DNA from: Arthrobacter gengyunqii
Lineage (GTDB): Bacteria; Actinomycetota; Actinomycetes; Actinomycetales; Micrococcaceae
Length of the DNA: 64,000 nt
Assembly (NCBI RefSeq): GCF_023022985.1
Contig: NZ_CP095461.1
Location: 620,001-684,000 of the forward strand
Direction: 5' to 3'
Part shown: positions 46,859 to 55,568 of the stretch, piece after piece
Position numbering within the stretch: the first letter of the stretch is position 1
Layout: every line of letters begins with the position of its first letter
Program-made: the position numbers and the translations under genes
The notes under the pieces: model-generated
Told to the model about the DNA's origin: nothing
The model's input: only the letters and a program-made list of their open reading frames with translations
Database searches by the model: none

Positions 46859-48154
46859 CTATTTCTTCTCCAATTCTGGGTCTTGGGACAGATTGTCCAC
46901 GGGTGCAGCGATCAGCGCACGCTTCTCCGCAATCCGGCCGGCTTTTTCCGCGATACGATCGGCCTTCTTGAGTACCTGATCCTCACGCAGGCGGCTCAGC
47001 TCGTCGGGGACGGATGCAGCAGACGAGCGAACTTCGGCCACGGTGCCCTTAGCTAAATCGGAAAGTGACTTGCGCCAGGATTCGCGTTCGACGTCCCCAA
47101 CCACAATGTCGAGGGACGCCACATCGGCGTAAGCAGTGACCAGTTCAAGGGTATTCTGAGCTTCCCGGAGGAGTTTCCGTGCCTTGAGCGGAGACCGGAC
47201 ACGGTTGGCGTCACTGACATCGGCGGCGCCGCCCAGGGAATCCGCCAGCCGCTGCACGCTATCGGTAAGGGCGAGACGTCGTTCTTCCACAGCGGCGCGG
47301 GCGGCTTCGGCATGAGCGGCCACCGCTTCAGCATCCGCTTGACGCAAATGCGCCAACTCAAGGACCTCAAGGCGCTGCTGATTCACGTGTGTGGCTGCGA
47401 GAATGACCAACCATCGCTGCAATTCGCCGCTGGCGGCACGTTCCACCGCATCGGCACGGTCGTTGAATAATTTAACAGCCAACGCGTTCGCGAGACTGTC
47501 CACGTGTCCTCGCGCCCGAGCCTCAGCCTGCGCCAATGCGGAAGCATGACCGGAGATTTGACTCCATGCGGTGTCAGTAATCTTGCCGGTTTCTTGGTAG
47601 AGGTTGAAGACCCGGCCCAAAACGTGGGTTAGACCCTGAATATCTCCAAGCGCAGCGATGCGGTTGTCCTCAAGGAGTTGGTCGAGCTTCACATCCATGG
47701 CTGCGACGAGTGCTTCGAGGTCGGCGATAGCGGTGCGAACCGCCATGACGGCGACGAGAAGCGCGGCGTTCGACTTGATCATGGGGTTCATGCCAAGGGC
47801 ATCAAACTTCATGTACTGGTCAATGCGGCCCATATCTCCGCGGATCACGCCGGAAAGCAGACCGCCTTGAAGCTGGTTAAAACTCCCCAGTTCATTCAGG
47901 CGCTGGTAGCTCTCACTCGTCATGTGAACCCACCGAGGATCGAATCCGGAAGCGAGTGCATCGATGCCGAGAATCCCCGCGAACAGGTCCTTTGCGGATT
48001 GCCCGGTGGGTTTGGCGGACGACGGCTTCACATCCAGGCGCTCAAACAGCATGGCTACGGCCGCGTCCGAGCCTGCTACCAGTGCGCTGTCACCGGAAAC
48101 AACTATTTGGACTTCGCTTGGCACTTCATTAGTGGGTTCATTCACGGGGTTCAT
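46859..48154 (-). CDS. large helical/coiled-coil protein of unknown function
   Basis: 431 aa from the ATG at 48154; a further start at 48205 would add 17 residues that look unrelated. N-terminal ~100 residues include an acidic/hydrophobic part with LFAGILGIDALASGFDPRWV. The rest is helical and rich in Ala, Glu, Arg and Leu; predicted coiled coils at roughly 225-300 and 370-420. A hydrophobic stretch (AALLVAVMAVRTAIADLEALV) may be membrane-associated or core. No catalytic motif was seen. Divergent from the small lipoprotein gene, with an inverted repeat between. Start of the lower-G+C island. Confidence 0.6.
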   Translation of the reverse strand: MNPVNEPTNEVPSEVQIVVSGDSALVAGSDAAVAMLFERLDVKPSSAKPTGQSAKDLFAGILGIDALASGFDPRWVHMTSESYQRLNELGSFNQLQGGLLSGVIRGDMGRIDQYMKFDALGMNPMIKSNAALLVAVMAVRTAIADLEALVAAMDVKLDQLLEDNRIAALGDIQGLTHVLGRVFNLYQETGKITDTAWSQISGHASALAQAEARARGHVDSLANALAVKLFNDRADAVERAASGELQRWLVILAATHVNQQRLEVLELAHLRQADAEAVAAHAEAARAAVEERRLALTDSVQRLADSLGGAADVSDANRVRSPLKARKLLREAQNTLELVTAYADVASLDIVVGDVERESWRKSLSDLAKGTVAEVRSSAASVPDELSRLREDQVLKKADRIAEKAGRIAEKRALIAAPVDNLSQDPELEKK

Positions 48155-48161
48155 TGTGGCA

Positions 48162-48187
48162 TATTGGCGGCTCCATATCCGCCAATA
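48162..48187. promoter_or_regulatory. perfect inverted repeat between divergent island genes
   Basis: TATTGGCGG (48162-48170) and CCGCCAATA (48179-48187) with an 8-base spacer, just upstream of the coiled-coil gene and 51 bases before the lipoprotein gene. Could be an operator for both directions or a leader stem of the minus transcript. A TTGACT hexamer lies nearby on the minus strand. Confidence 0.5.
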
Positions 48188-48237
48188 CCTAGCATATAAA
48201 GTCAAACGTATACGCGTGAGTATGTAAGAGTGACCGT

Positions 48238-48684
48238 ATGAAGAGATTTATTGCACCGATCGTTCTTGCCATGGCCTTGACCCTGACGGGGTGCGGAGGA
48301 TCAGAAGAGACGCCAGCTAACGCTTCCAGCCCTAATGCAGTTGAAAAGACCTCCGAGGTTCCTGACCTAACCGGTCAATGGAAGCAAAGTAATGCCGCGA
48401 GTGAGGAATCGTTCCAACAAGCCACCATCACTGCGGACACAATAACGATTGACTGGGTCAGCGACGGAGGCGACACGACATCCATCTACTGGGTTGGAAC
48501 ATTCGAACCCCCAACGCAGGCGGGGGAAAAACACACGTGGACGTCGCAGAGGGATGCCGCGGCGACCGACTCGGCACTCTTGGCATCCACTGATGCGACT
48601 AAAGACTTCACATATGAAGGGGATTCCATCAGTTACAAGGTCAGCATGCTAGGGACCACCACAACCGTAAAGCTCAAGAAATAA
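48238..48684 (+). CDS. small lipoprotein (widespread actinobacterial/phage-type family)
   Basis: 148 aa. Signal peptide with lipobox LTGC (Cys19), then a Ser/Ala/Thr linker and a compact beta-rich domain: TGQWKQSNAASEESFQQATI, DWVSDGGDTTSIYWVGTFE, TDSALLASTDATKDFTYEG, ending GTTTTVKLKK. This pattern recurs in small exported proteins of actinobacteria and their phages and conjugative elements (recalled, not searched). Function unknown; a surface or phage-exclusion role is possible given the island. Its codon use is much more A/T-rich than the metabolic part of the window. Confidence 0.7.
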   Translation: MKRFIAPIVLAMALTLTGCGGSEETPANASSPNAVEKTSEVPDLTGQWKQSNAASEESFQQATITADTITIDWVSDGGDTTSIYWVGTFEPPTQAGEKHTWTSQRDAAATDSALLASTDATKDFTYEGDSISYKVSMLGTTTTVKLKK

Positions 48685-48713
48685 CACCAAACTGTTGCGC
48701 CTGGGGGTGGCTT

Positions 48714-50279
48714 TTACGCTATTCGGCTGCTGGCCCCCAGCTCAGCAAGCATTGCCTCTAGCCGTCTTCCGCCGCTGCTTGCTTTTTCGTCAGACGTGAG
48801 TTGGAGATCCAGATCCTGCAGTTTTTTGCGCAGTGACTGCTCTGCATTCGAAAGTGCGTGTTCGTACCCCTCGGCTAGGAGGTAGGAATGGCTGTCGGCG
48901 GCCTGTGCCACCAGATAATCAAGGAAGATCTCAAGAGTTCGAGCCGTCGATCCACTGGCATCTGGACCCATGGACACCAGACTCAACTGGTTGGACCACA
49001 TGCGCTCGCCCAGCGGGTCCTTGGACAGCATCAGTGCTGTCGCGATCCCGTCCTTTTCGTGCACTGTTCGGGGCAATGCCCGGCGCACGTCGTGGAGGAT
49101 TTCGTGGAAATGATCGTCTTCCAAGCCGAACCCCACAAACAACAGGTGTTGTGTCATCAGCGTGGCTTTGACGAGAGCAGAAAGCGCATTGCGAGAGACA
49201 TTGAAACCGAGGTAATCGTCGCGGGTCAGGACAATGCTCTCCGGATTCGTCACAGAACCGTGGAGTTTCAACAGCCAGGCATTCTTTTCCTGGGCTCCAT
49301 CAGGAATCACGGTGCGAGGGATCCCAGCGTCAGCCGAGGCCATTTCAAACAATGTGTCGTAGTTCAAGGTAATCGCTTCACGGGAACCCAGGGTCGCCAG
49401 AAGTGTCGGTGCCAGGCCGTAGCGTTTCAGGTCCACACGACTTGCTATGGCTTGGTTGAACGATGTTCCACCCCGCTCGGCACGCTCACTGAAGATGGAC
49501 CGCAGAATACCCGCCTGGTCCAGATTGCTGCGCTTCCGGAGGGAGGTCTTATCGGGCTCGGACAGACGCGCCTCCGAAGCCAGCCCGTCCAGAAGCTGTC
49601 CCCAGCTGGGCGCACCCGCGCTCATGCTGACTCCTGCCCCCATGAACGGCACGAGCTTACCCTCGAGGGCATAGTCGGCCAGCCGCTGAGCCTGCCCCCG
49701 CACCTCCGGGTCCAAGGATGGCCACCAGTCTGTGCCGTTGCGCTTCCGCAGCTCCTGAGCGAAGGCGAAGTCCTTCTCATCCCTGAGGACCAGAGCAATA
49801 TCAACCTGAGCTTCGGCCGCTGCCCGGCGTGCCTCCTCGAGCAGGCGTTTGATGACATCTCCGCGGACAAAACCCGCTCCGCCTCCGCCCGTTCCAAACA
49901 GCGGGATCCCGAGAAGGGGAACTGGGCGGGCCGTATCCCTTCGTCCCTTTGCCGACCGTTCCCTGCTGCTTTCGGCCGCCACCTGAACAAACTCGCGTAG
50001 CGGCGCAATGAGATCGTCCACCGAGGAAATTCCCTCATACGGCACCGCTGTGAGGACGGGCAACGGCTCCCCGACGGGCCAGGAGTCCAGAGGTTGGGTC
50101 AACTTGGATTTGCTTCCAAAGGGGGCATCCCGGCTGTCGTTTACTGCGGACTCAAGCCCTCGTACCGCATCGCGCCAGTGCTTCCTGATGCTGTATGACC
50201 GATCCGTCGGCAGAAGCCACGCGTCACAGGCGAAGTTGGTCAGACTGCCTTTGGTCACGAAAACGTGCGATTCTCCCAT
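48714..50279 (-). CDS. macro-like domain fused to SIR2-like (NADase/deacylase) domain, putative defence protein
   Basis: 521 aa. Residues ~4-175 look like a divergent macrodomain: VFVTKGSLTNFACDAWLLP at the start and PLLGIPLFGTGGGGAGFV as the ADP-ribose/phosphate loop. From ~205 there is a SIR2-like domain: FMGAGVSMSAGAPSW (NAD loop), LNYDTLFE with Asn306 and Asp308, KLHGSVTN with His340, and LLFVGFGLEDDHF. These residues are those needed for NAD cleavage. Bacterial proteins of this type (for example SIR2 subunits of Thoeris, DSR and similar) deplete NAD on phage infection. Whether this one does is inference. Confidence 0.75.
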   Translation of the reverse strand: MGESHVFVTKGSLTNFACDAWLLPTDRSYSIRKHWRDAVRGLESAVNDSRDAPFGSKSKLTQPLDSWPVGEPLPVLTAVPYEGISSVDDLIAPLREFVQVAAESSRERSAKGRRDTARPVPLLGIPLFGTGGGGAGFVRGDVIKRLLEEARRAAAEAQVDIALVLRDEKDFAFAQELRKRNGTDWWPSLDPEVRGQAQRLADYALEGKLVPFMGAGVSMSAGAPSWGQLLDGLASEARLSEPDKTSLRKRSNLDQAGILRSIFSERAERGGTSFNQAIASRVDLKRYGLAPTLLATLGSREAITLNYDTLFEMASADAGIPRTVIPDGAQEKNAWLLKLHGSVTNPESIVLTRDDYLGFNVSRNALSALVKATLMTQHLLFVGFGLEDDHFHEILHDVRRALPRTVHEKDGIATALMLSKDPLGERMWSNQLSLVSMGPDASGSTARTLEIFLDYLVAQAADSHSYLLAEGYEHALSNAEQSLRKKLQDLDLQLTSDEKASSGGRRLEAMLAELGASSRIA

Positions 50280-50353
50280 GGGCGATTTCTATCACGAGCT
50301 GCGGCCTGCGCTGGGACCTGCCCGGTTTGCGGGGGAGTCGCCGCGGTTCCCTT

Positions 50354-50757
50354 TCAGTTGCCGGGTTCTGTTGCCTGAGCAACGGCCACAGCCAGGATCT
50401 CTCGGAAGGCGGGGTTCGGATGAGCGTTGGGCAGGACCCGGCGCACATGCTCCAGAGATCCCAACGGAGTCACTCCGGCGGCACGCGCACCGTAGAGTGC
50501 TGCAACGGTCGGGGTTCGGGATTCGGCCCGGACACAGTGCAGCAACACGGTTTTTGCTTTCAGCGCGGAAGCGTTCGACGGCGGCGGCAGCCTCCTGCAG
50601 GACATAGCCGGCGTAGGCGTTGAACTCCGGGGAGGTGGAATCCACCAGCCAGAACGTCGCCTGGTTCTCCGGCGCGATGCCGGTAACGTCATCCGTCCCA
50701 ACCGGCACAGACTGACCACTGCATCAATACCCAGCTCCGCCGTCCTGCCGAGCGCAC
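50354..50757 (-). pseudogene. truncated, twice-frameshifted dual-specificity/tyrosine phosphatase
   Basis: Read on the minus strand, ELGIDAVVSLCR (frame A) continues as VGTDDVTGIAPENQATFWLV through AAAVERFRAESK (frame B), then returns to frame A at TVLLHCVRAESRTPTVAALYG. HCVRAESRT is a complete phosphatase P-loop (HCX5R). One base is missing near 50708 and one extra A sits in the A5 run near 50544. The normal N-terminal ~40 residues are absent. Such phosphatases occur fused to or beside ADP-ribosylglycohydrolases, which fits the neighbouring macro-SIR2 gene. Confidence 0.65.
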
Positions 50758-51054
50758 CTAAGCCAGCTCGGCGCGGACATTCACGGGTGCCCGCCGTGCC
50801 AGGCGGCGGTGGATGCTCTGGCACGCCTCCCAGCGTCCGGCTTCAACGCAAAAGGTCTTAATATCCATGGACTCACCTGGGCCTACGAGCACGTCGCGGG
50901 CCCAGGTGCGGCCGTTCGCTCGGTTGACGAAATGGACTATCCACCGATCCGCCTTGATTCCCGGTTTTCCGAGCAGCATGCCAAAGTACTCCCAGGTCAC
51001 CCAATTGCACGGCCGCGACCTTTTACAAACCGACGTCCCCGGGCGTGTGTCCAA
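50758..51054 (-). pseudogene. remnant with ARPP-like domain (tail of a larger gene)
   Basis: 98 codons open without a ribosome site. The second half, DVLVGPGESMDIKTFCVEAG followed by RW and ending RRAPVNVRAEL, resembles the ARPP-1 domain, whose signature is a CVExGRW segment. The first half has LLGKPGIKADRWIVHFV, a PGIKAD motif known from HhH-type proteins. It looks like two unrelated gene ends joined by a deletion, and it abuts the phosphatase remnant in the same direction. The ARPP match is from memory of the family pattern. Confidence 0.4.
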
Positions 51055-51184
51055 GGGGCGGACTGATTGCGAAGTGAATTTCCCTAGAAAGACTTTTTCT
51101 AAGACGATTGCTCAACTGTGCTTGGTGTTAACGGCCGAGCAGAAAATGTCTTGGTTTAAGTCTCGGTTTCTATGGGGGTATACG

Positions 51185-52066
51185 GTGGCGCGACGTGTGT
51201 ATGGAGAGATACCGGGGTATCCACCCGGAAGTCGATTTCTTAACAGACAGGCAGCATACAACGCAGGCATACACCGGCACACCCAAGCCGGAATCTCCGG
51301 AACTGCTGATGGATCTGAGTCAATCTGCCTTTCGGATGGTTATTCAGATGATGAAGTCCAGGGCGACTTGATTACCTATACCGGATTCGGGGGTCGTGAC
51401 TCCAATACAGGCCGTCACATGGCTGACCAGGAATTGGTCGGAGGCAATGCCGGACTGGTACGGGACTACGAAGTGGGGCGACCAGTGCGGGTCCTGGCCA
51501 GGGAATCGGTACTGACCGGACGAAAAAAGGATAGCTGGTACACGTACCTCGGCCTGTTCTTCGTGACGCAGTGGAGCTGGGGAGAACGGGACGGGTACAA
51601 AGTCCTTCGATTCCAGTTGCAGGCAGAGCCTTTGGACAGCTATACACCCGCCGAAGTTGCCCATGCTTTGAACCGTGGAGAGGATCTTCCCCCGCTTCGA
51701 CGGAACACGGTCGTTAACCGCAGAGTGCGCAGCGCGGAAGTGGCTGAGTCCGTGAAAAGGCTGTACGACAACACTTGTCAGATCTGCGGTACGCAGTTGA
51801 AGACGGCAGCGGGAACATACGCAGAAGCGGCACATATCCGGCCTTTAGGCATTCCGCACGAGGGGCCAGACATTCTGGCGAACTTGTTGTGTCTCTGCCC
51901 CAACTGCCACAAAGAATTTGATGGTCATGCGGTGACAGTGGATGGCGACGGGAAGGTTTACCAATTTGGTGAGTATAAAGCCGACCTTGTCGTTCATTCA
52001 CAGCACCAGCTGGACATGAGGTACCTGGCATATCATCGGGAGATATCTGAGGGCAGCTCTCGATAG
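51185..52066 (+). CDS. SRA/YDG-domain HNH endonuclease (modification-dependent restriction type)
   Basis: 293 aa from the GTG at 51185, with GGGGG six bases upstream; the longer open frame before it overlaps gene remnants. Residues ~5-160 form an SRA/YDG domain: GEIPGYPPGSRFLNRQ, GIHRHTQAGISG, DEVQGDLITYTGFGGRD and VRVLARES. The C-terminal HNH nuclease has CQICGTQL, AEAAHIRPLG, NLLCLCPNCHKEFDG: a Cys4 zinc site with the catalytic His. The SRA domain flips out and reads modified cytosine, so the protein would cut modified foreign DNA. No methylase is nearby, as expected for this class. Confidence 0.9.
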   Translation: MARRVYGEIPGYPPGSRFLNRQAAYNAGIHRHTQAGISGTADGSESICLSDGYSDDEVQGDLITYTGFGGRDSNTGRHMADQELVGGNAGLVRDYEVGRPVRVLARESVLTGRKKDSWYTYLGLFFVTQWSWGERDGYKVLRFQLQAEPLDSYTPAEVAHALNRGEDLPPLRRNTVVNRRVRSAEVAESVKRLYDNTCQICGTQLKTAAGTYAEAAHIRPLGIPHEGPDILANLLCLCPNCHKEFDGHAVTVDGDGKVYQFGEYKADLVVHSQHQLDMRYLAYHREISEGSSR

Positions 52067-52418
52067 CCGACGGCATTGTTGCAAACAAACGTGCGGTGGA
52101 TTCCCAACCCAGCTTTATCACCACTGGTGCTGATGCTGTGCGCTCTAGACTGCACGGTTCTCGCTGTGCAGCTTCCACTCGAGCCTTCCGCCAGCTCCGG
52201 CTCTAACAGATCGGAACGCTGGCGCACCTACCGTACGGAGGGGTGGGGCAACTACCCGTTTCCATAGGGCCTTCCCCTCCACCGCCGCCGGCGGCACCGA
52301 TAGCATCACAAGAGAAAGTGCCATACCGCTGCCGCCAAGAGCCGAACTCTGGGCGGCAGCCGAAGCTCTTTGCTGCTCAGAGCCAAGCCAAAAGCGGAAG
52401 AAGTTCCGCTCACATTCG
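52067..52418. other. gene-free stretch
   Basis: 352 bases between the SRA-HNH gene and the convergent tandem-motif gene. It contains the small palindromes CACCA-C-TGGTG near 52124 and CTGCAC/GTGCAG near 52150, but no supported coding frame, tRNA or repeat array. Confidence 0.5.
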
Positions 52419-53207
52419 TCAGGAATCAGCGGTGATGTCCTCAAGCATGGCTTCCAAATCCGCTGCTTTTGCGATGGCTGCGAACTGGGCTTCGGTCTTT
52501 CGCGTGTGGATGCCAACAGTCTCAGCTAGGCGCTCGAGACTGCTATCGTCCCACTGCCTGGTGTTGCCCAAATCCCATTCCCCATCGTCAATCCACAAGG
52601 TGTATCCGTGATCTGGGTTGGGTTCTTTTTCGAGAACGTAGCTCAAGCCTCCCCTCTCAGTTCTGTACGAAGCGCCCTCGGCGGCGTCTTCGTCGCCTTC
52701 CCACTGGACGTCGCCCTGCTTCGTGGCACTGGTCAATCGTTCAATCAGGATGTTCCAGTCCTCGTCACGGATGGAACGGGCGAGCGATTCTTGATCTTCC
52801 TCACCCATTGGAATACCAGACTCTATGCTTTCAAGAATTCGAGCCAGGAAGACGGATGCCGCATGATCTTCTGCTTCTAGCTCGTTTTGGTGTACTTGGT
52901 CTCGAACAGCACGGAACAAGAGGTCAAAGGGAATGCCCTCTGCTGACTTCTGATTCGTTATTTTGATATGGTCGCCAGATACAGGGTGCCCCTCCACTTC
53001 CCGCGCGACGCACATTTTGTATGAAAAGCCTCGCAGACGCCCAAAGAGGGTCAAGGTTGTCTGTCTCTTCTGTGCCTTGAACTGAAGCGCATTTCCATTG
53101 GCGTCGGGGCTTTCGTTGACTACCCAGGTGAGATTACCCTCGTGCGTGGATGCCAGGGCACGTTCGACTATGGTTCTCCAGTCAGCTAAGTCGTATGTGT
53201 ATGGCAT
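52419..53207 (-). CDS. unknown protein with internally duplicated domain
   Basis: 262 aa, ATG start with GGGGG about 9 bases upstream. Two copies of a motif are visible: residues 9-28 DWRTIVERALASTHEGNLTW and 150-169 DWNILIERLTSATKQGDVQW, which share D-W, E-R, T-x-x-G and the final W. A short beta-rich segment follows each. The protein is acidic, has no signal peptide or membrane segment, and no catalytic motif. It lies between restriction-type and helicase genes, so a part in defence is possible but not shown. Confidence 0.65.
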   Translation of the reverse strand: MPYTYDLADWRTIVERALASTHEGNLTWVVNESPDANGNALQFKAQKRQTTLTLFGRLRGFSYKMCVAREVEGHPVSGDHIKITNQKSAEGIPFDLLFRAVRDQVHQNELEAEDHAASVFLARILESIESGIPMGEEDQESLARSIRDEDWNILIERLTSATKQGDVQWEGDEDAAEGASYRTERGGLSYVLEKEPNPDHGYTLWIDDGEWDLGNTRQWDDSSLERLAETVGIHTRKTEAQFAAIAKAADLEAMLEDITADS

Positions 53208-53400
53208 TTTTCTGATCCCCCGGTTGACTATCAGTTGTGGTGTAACTGAGGCGCATAATTTTCAATGAAAAATATGTTTCTTTTGTTCAAATCATAGCTC
53301 TATGCCCTGGGCAGTCTTTCGAACGCCACCTCCCTGCGAAGTTGATTGGGGATCTCGTCCGGTGCTCATATCGGGTTAGGGACTACTGTTTCAAATTAGT

Positions 53401-55080
53401 TCAGACACCCGGAACCCACGTCTCAGCCCGCCCCAAGGCCAGCTCGAGATCACGCCCGCCGGCCTCAGCGATAAGTTCTTGATCGCCCACCACCATCAGC
53501 AGACACCGCGCTCGCGAGAGCCCCACGTAAAGCTGCTCCGGGGCGCGGGCCATGTCCTTGAAGCCGTTCACGCAGAGGATCACCACTGAGCGCTCCAGCC
53601 CCTTGAAGCCGAGCACGTGCCCGTAGAATTCGGCATCGTTGTCGTGGAACTGGCGCCAGTACTCGGGAATGCCCTGGGATTCAAAGGCCTCCTGATGAAT
53701 CGGATGCCGTTCCTTGGTAGTGAGGAGCGCGATCTGGTTGGCCGTCCAGCCCTCATCGATGAGCGCGTCCACGCAGTCACTGGCCACATCCAGCGCATCT
53801 TCGGTGGCGCAGTCTATGACCCGGACCGGCAGCCCGTCCCCGCCGCGGGGCGAGAAGCGTTCACTGGAGAAACCCCGGAACGTTTGGGCGATGCGCCGGG
53901 TGTTGCGGAGGTTCTCGTCAATGTGCAGGGTCACCAGCCCTGCGGTCGGGTCAGTGCTGGTGCCGGCGGTGGCAGCATCCCACCGGCCGTAAACGTTCTG
54001 CCGCTCATCCATAAACGCGTAAACGCCGCCGTCGTCGGGTTTCTTCAGGCAGGCAAGGAGCGCTTCCCACCACAGCGGGGCGAAGTCCTGGGCTTCGTCC
54101 ACGACGATGGCGTCCAGCTTGTCCTCGATGGCCATGCTCCCCGCGGTGTACTTGAGCAGCTCCGGCATGTCCTTGTCGAAATAGTCCTGGCCGGTGCCGT
54201 CGGGCACGCCCAGGGACCGGACGTACTCGTGGAATTCGCCTACGAACACCGGCTTCGCTTGCCTTCTCCATCCCGCAACCTGACGGCGCAGATGCTCGCC
54301 GAGGCCCTTGTTGTAGCAGAACAGGCCCACCCGCTGGCCGTCTTTGGCCAGCCGCTTGGCCTTCTCCACGGCGAGCCACGTCTTGCCGCTGCCGGCACCG
54401 CCGACAAAGCGCGCCCGGTCAATGGCACGCGTGGAATCGAGCAGCACCCGCTGCCGCTCGGTGAGCTGGTCCTGCAGGTCTTCGAGCTCGGCGGCAGTGC
54501 TGCCGATGGGGGAGAAGGTATCGAGGTCTCCGGACAGGTGCGGAAGAATGCGGTTGAGGTAGGTGGGGGAGAGGGGAGAGCCGCCCTGTGCCTCGCGCTC
54601 GATGACCGTGCGGATCTGCGCGGCGCAATCTGCCATGCCGTCCTGGTCGATGATAAGGCTGCGGGGGATGCCCGCCATTTGCCAGTCCTGCGCAACATGG
54701 GTGTAGGGAAACGCTGCCATGTAGGCGAAGCGGCTGGTGAGCGGTGTGCCCAGGACGCTGGTGATGAATTCCTTGAAGGCGTGCTGGGCGCCCTGGGACT
54801 GGGCGATGGGGCTTTGCAGGCTGCGCCTGGTGCTGCCGTCGGATTGGTACCACTTTCCGTTTTCGACGGTGATCCGTCCGCCCTTGACCTCGATGGCCGC
54901 CAATCCGACGCCCGGCCACAGGACCAGGATGTCGATCTCGTGTTCGGCGCGTCCATGGCGGACGTGCACGGAATGCGCCAGCACGACGTCGTGGGGCAGC
55001 TGGGCGCGCAGGGTGTCCCAAAGTCCCTTTTCGGCATGGTGGCCGTCTGGAAAGTCAGGTTGGTCCGGTATGCAACGCAC
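53401..55080 (-). CDS. NERD-domain nuclease fused to UvrD-like helicase
   Basis: 559 aa; GTG start with GAGGGGG about five bases upstream. The N-terminal NERD nuclease domain (~1-130) has EHEIDILVLWPGVGLAAIEV, where Asp, Glu and the following Lys are catalytic candidates. The helicase has Walker A GGAGSGKTW (227-235), motif II VVDEAQDF (326-333) and a C-terminal LYVGLSRARCLLMVV. NERD-UvrD proteins are recurrent in bacterial defence and plasmid-control loci. Function as a DNA-end or foreign-DNA processing helicase-nuclease is a family inference. ~480 bases upstream are gene-free. Confidence 0.88.
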   Translation of the reverse strand: MRCIPDQPDFPDGHHAEKGLWDTLRAQLPHDVVLAHSVHVRHGRAEHEIDILVLWPGVGLAAIEVKGGRITVENGKWYQSDGSTRRSLQSPIAQSQGAQHAFKEFITSVLGTPLTSRFAYMAAFPYTHVAQDWQMAGIPRSLIIDQDGMADCAAQIRTVIEREAQGGSPLSPTYLNRILPHLSGDLDTFSPIGSTAAELEDLQDQLTERQRVLLDSTRAIDRARFVGGAGSGKTWLAVEKAKRLAKDGQRVGLFCYNKGLGEHLRRQVAGWRRQAKPVFVGEFHEYVRSLGVPDGTGQDYFDKDMPELLKYTAGSMAIEDKLDAIVVDEAQDFAPLWWEALLACLKKPDDGGVYAFMDERQNVYGRWDAATAGTSTDPTAGLVTLHIDENLRNTRRIAQTFRGFSSERFSPRGGDGLPVRVIDCATEDALDVASDCVDALIDEGWTANQIALLTTKERHPIHQEAFESQGIPEYWRQFHDNDAEFYGHVLGFKGLERSVVILCVNGFKDMARAPEQLYVGLSRARCLLMVVGDQELIAEAGGRDLELALGRAETWVPGV

Positions 55081-55568
55081 GATTCCCCCTCATCGATCCG
55101 GCGAGTGCCGGCTTCTGTCCGTAACGTATCGCAGGAACGCGACCAATATGTCCTCAGGAGCCCGGCAGGAACGAATTTCCAGGGACCCTGGCCAATCAAC
55201 CGCGAGCGGTGTCCCCATGTGTTTCCATTCCGTTATATGCAAAGGCATCTACGTGTGGCGTTTTCCTATACTCTGTTCGAGGCAGCGCGGCGAAACGTTG
55301 GTTGTAGGTTTCGGGGGCTGAAAATGTGCACAAAGATCCGTGCGCCGGGCGAGATTCTTTCCGGGGTTTAGGGGCTGCACCACAATGAGTAACGTCGCCC
55401 TGCCAGGACGTATTGGCAGGATTCCTGCCCCCAGAAGGACGACCCAACAGACTTTTTGCCTCAGGGTCGGGCGCAACAGGGCTCCGTAGTTGAGCCCTCC
55501 GCAGCCGACAGCAAAGTGTCAGAGGCACTGGGTAGTGTGAATAAATAAAGATCAATCCCGGGGGAAAT
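55081..55568. other. divergent control region of NERD-helicase and DruH-like genes
   Basis: 488 bases with no supported gene. Leader and promoter sequence for both directions should lie here. An A/T-rich GAATAAATAAAGATCAA runs just before GGGGGAA, the probable ribosome site of the DruH-like gene. No repeat array or tRNA was seen. Confidence 0.5.

Noticed and set aside
48714..50279. Thoeris system
   Set aside because: A SIR2-type effector is present but no TIR-domain partner was found nearby.
51085..51101. TAGAAA/TTTCTA hairpin as a terminator
   Set aside because: Only six A/T-rich pairs and no upstream plus-strand gene needing termination.
50813..51184. N-terminal 124 codons upstream of the SRA-HNH start
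   Set aside because: Overlaps the minus-strand remnants, has no SRA similarity, and a GTG with good ribosome spacing exists at 51185.
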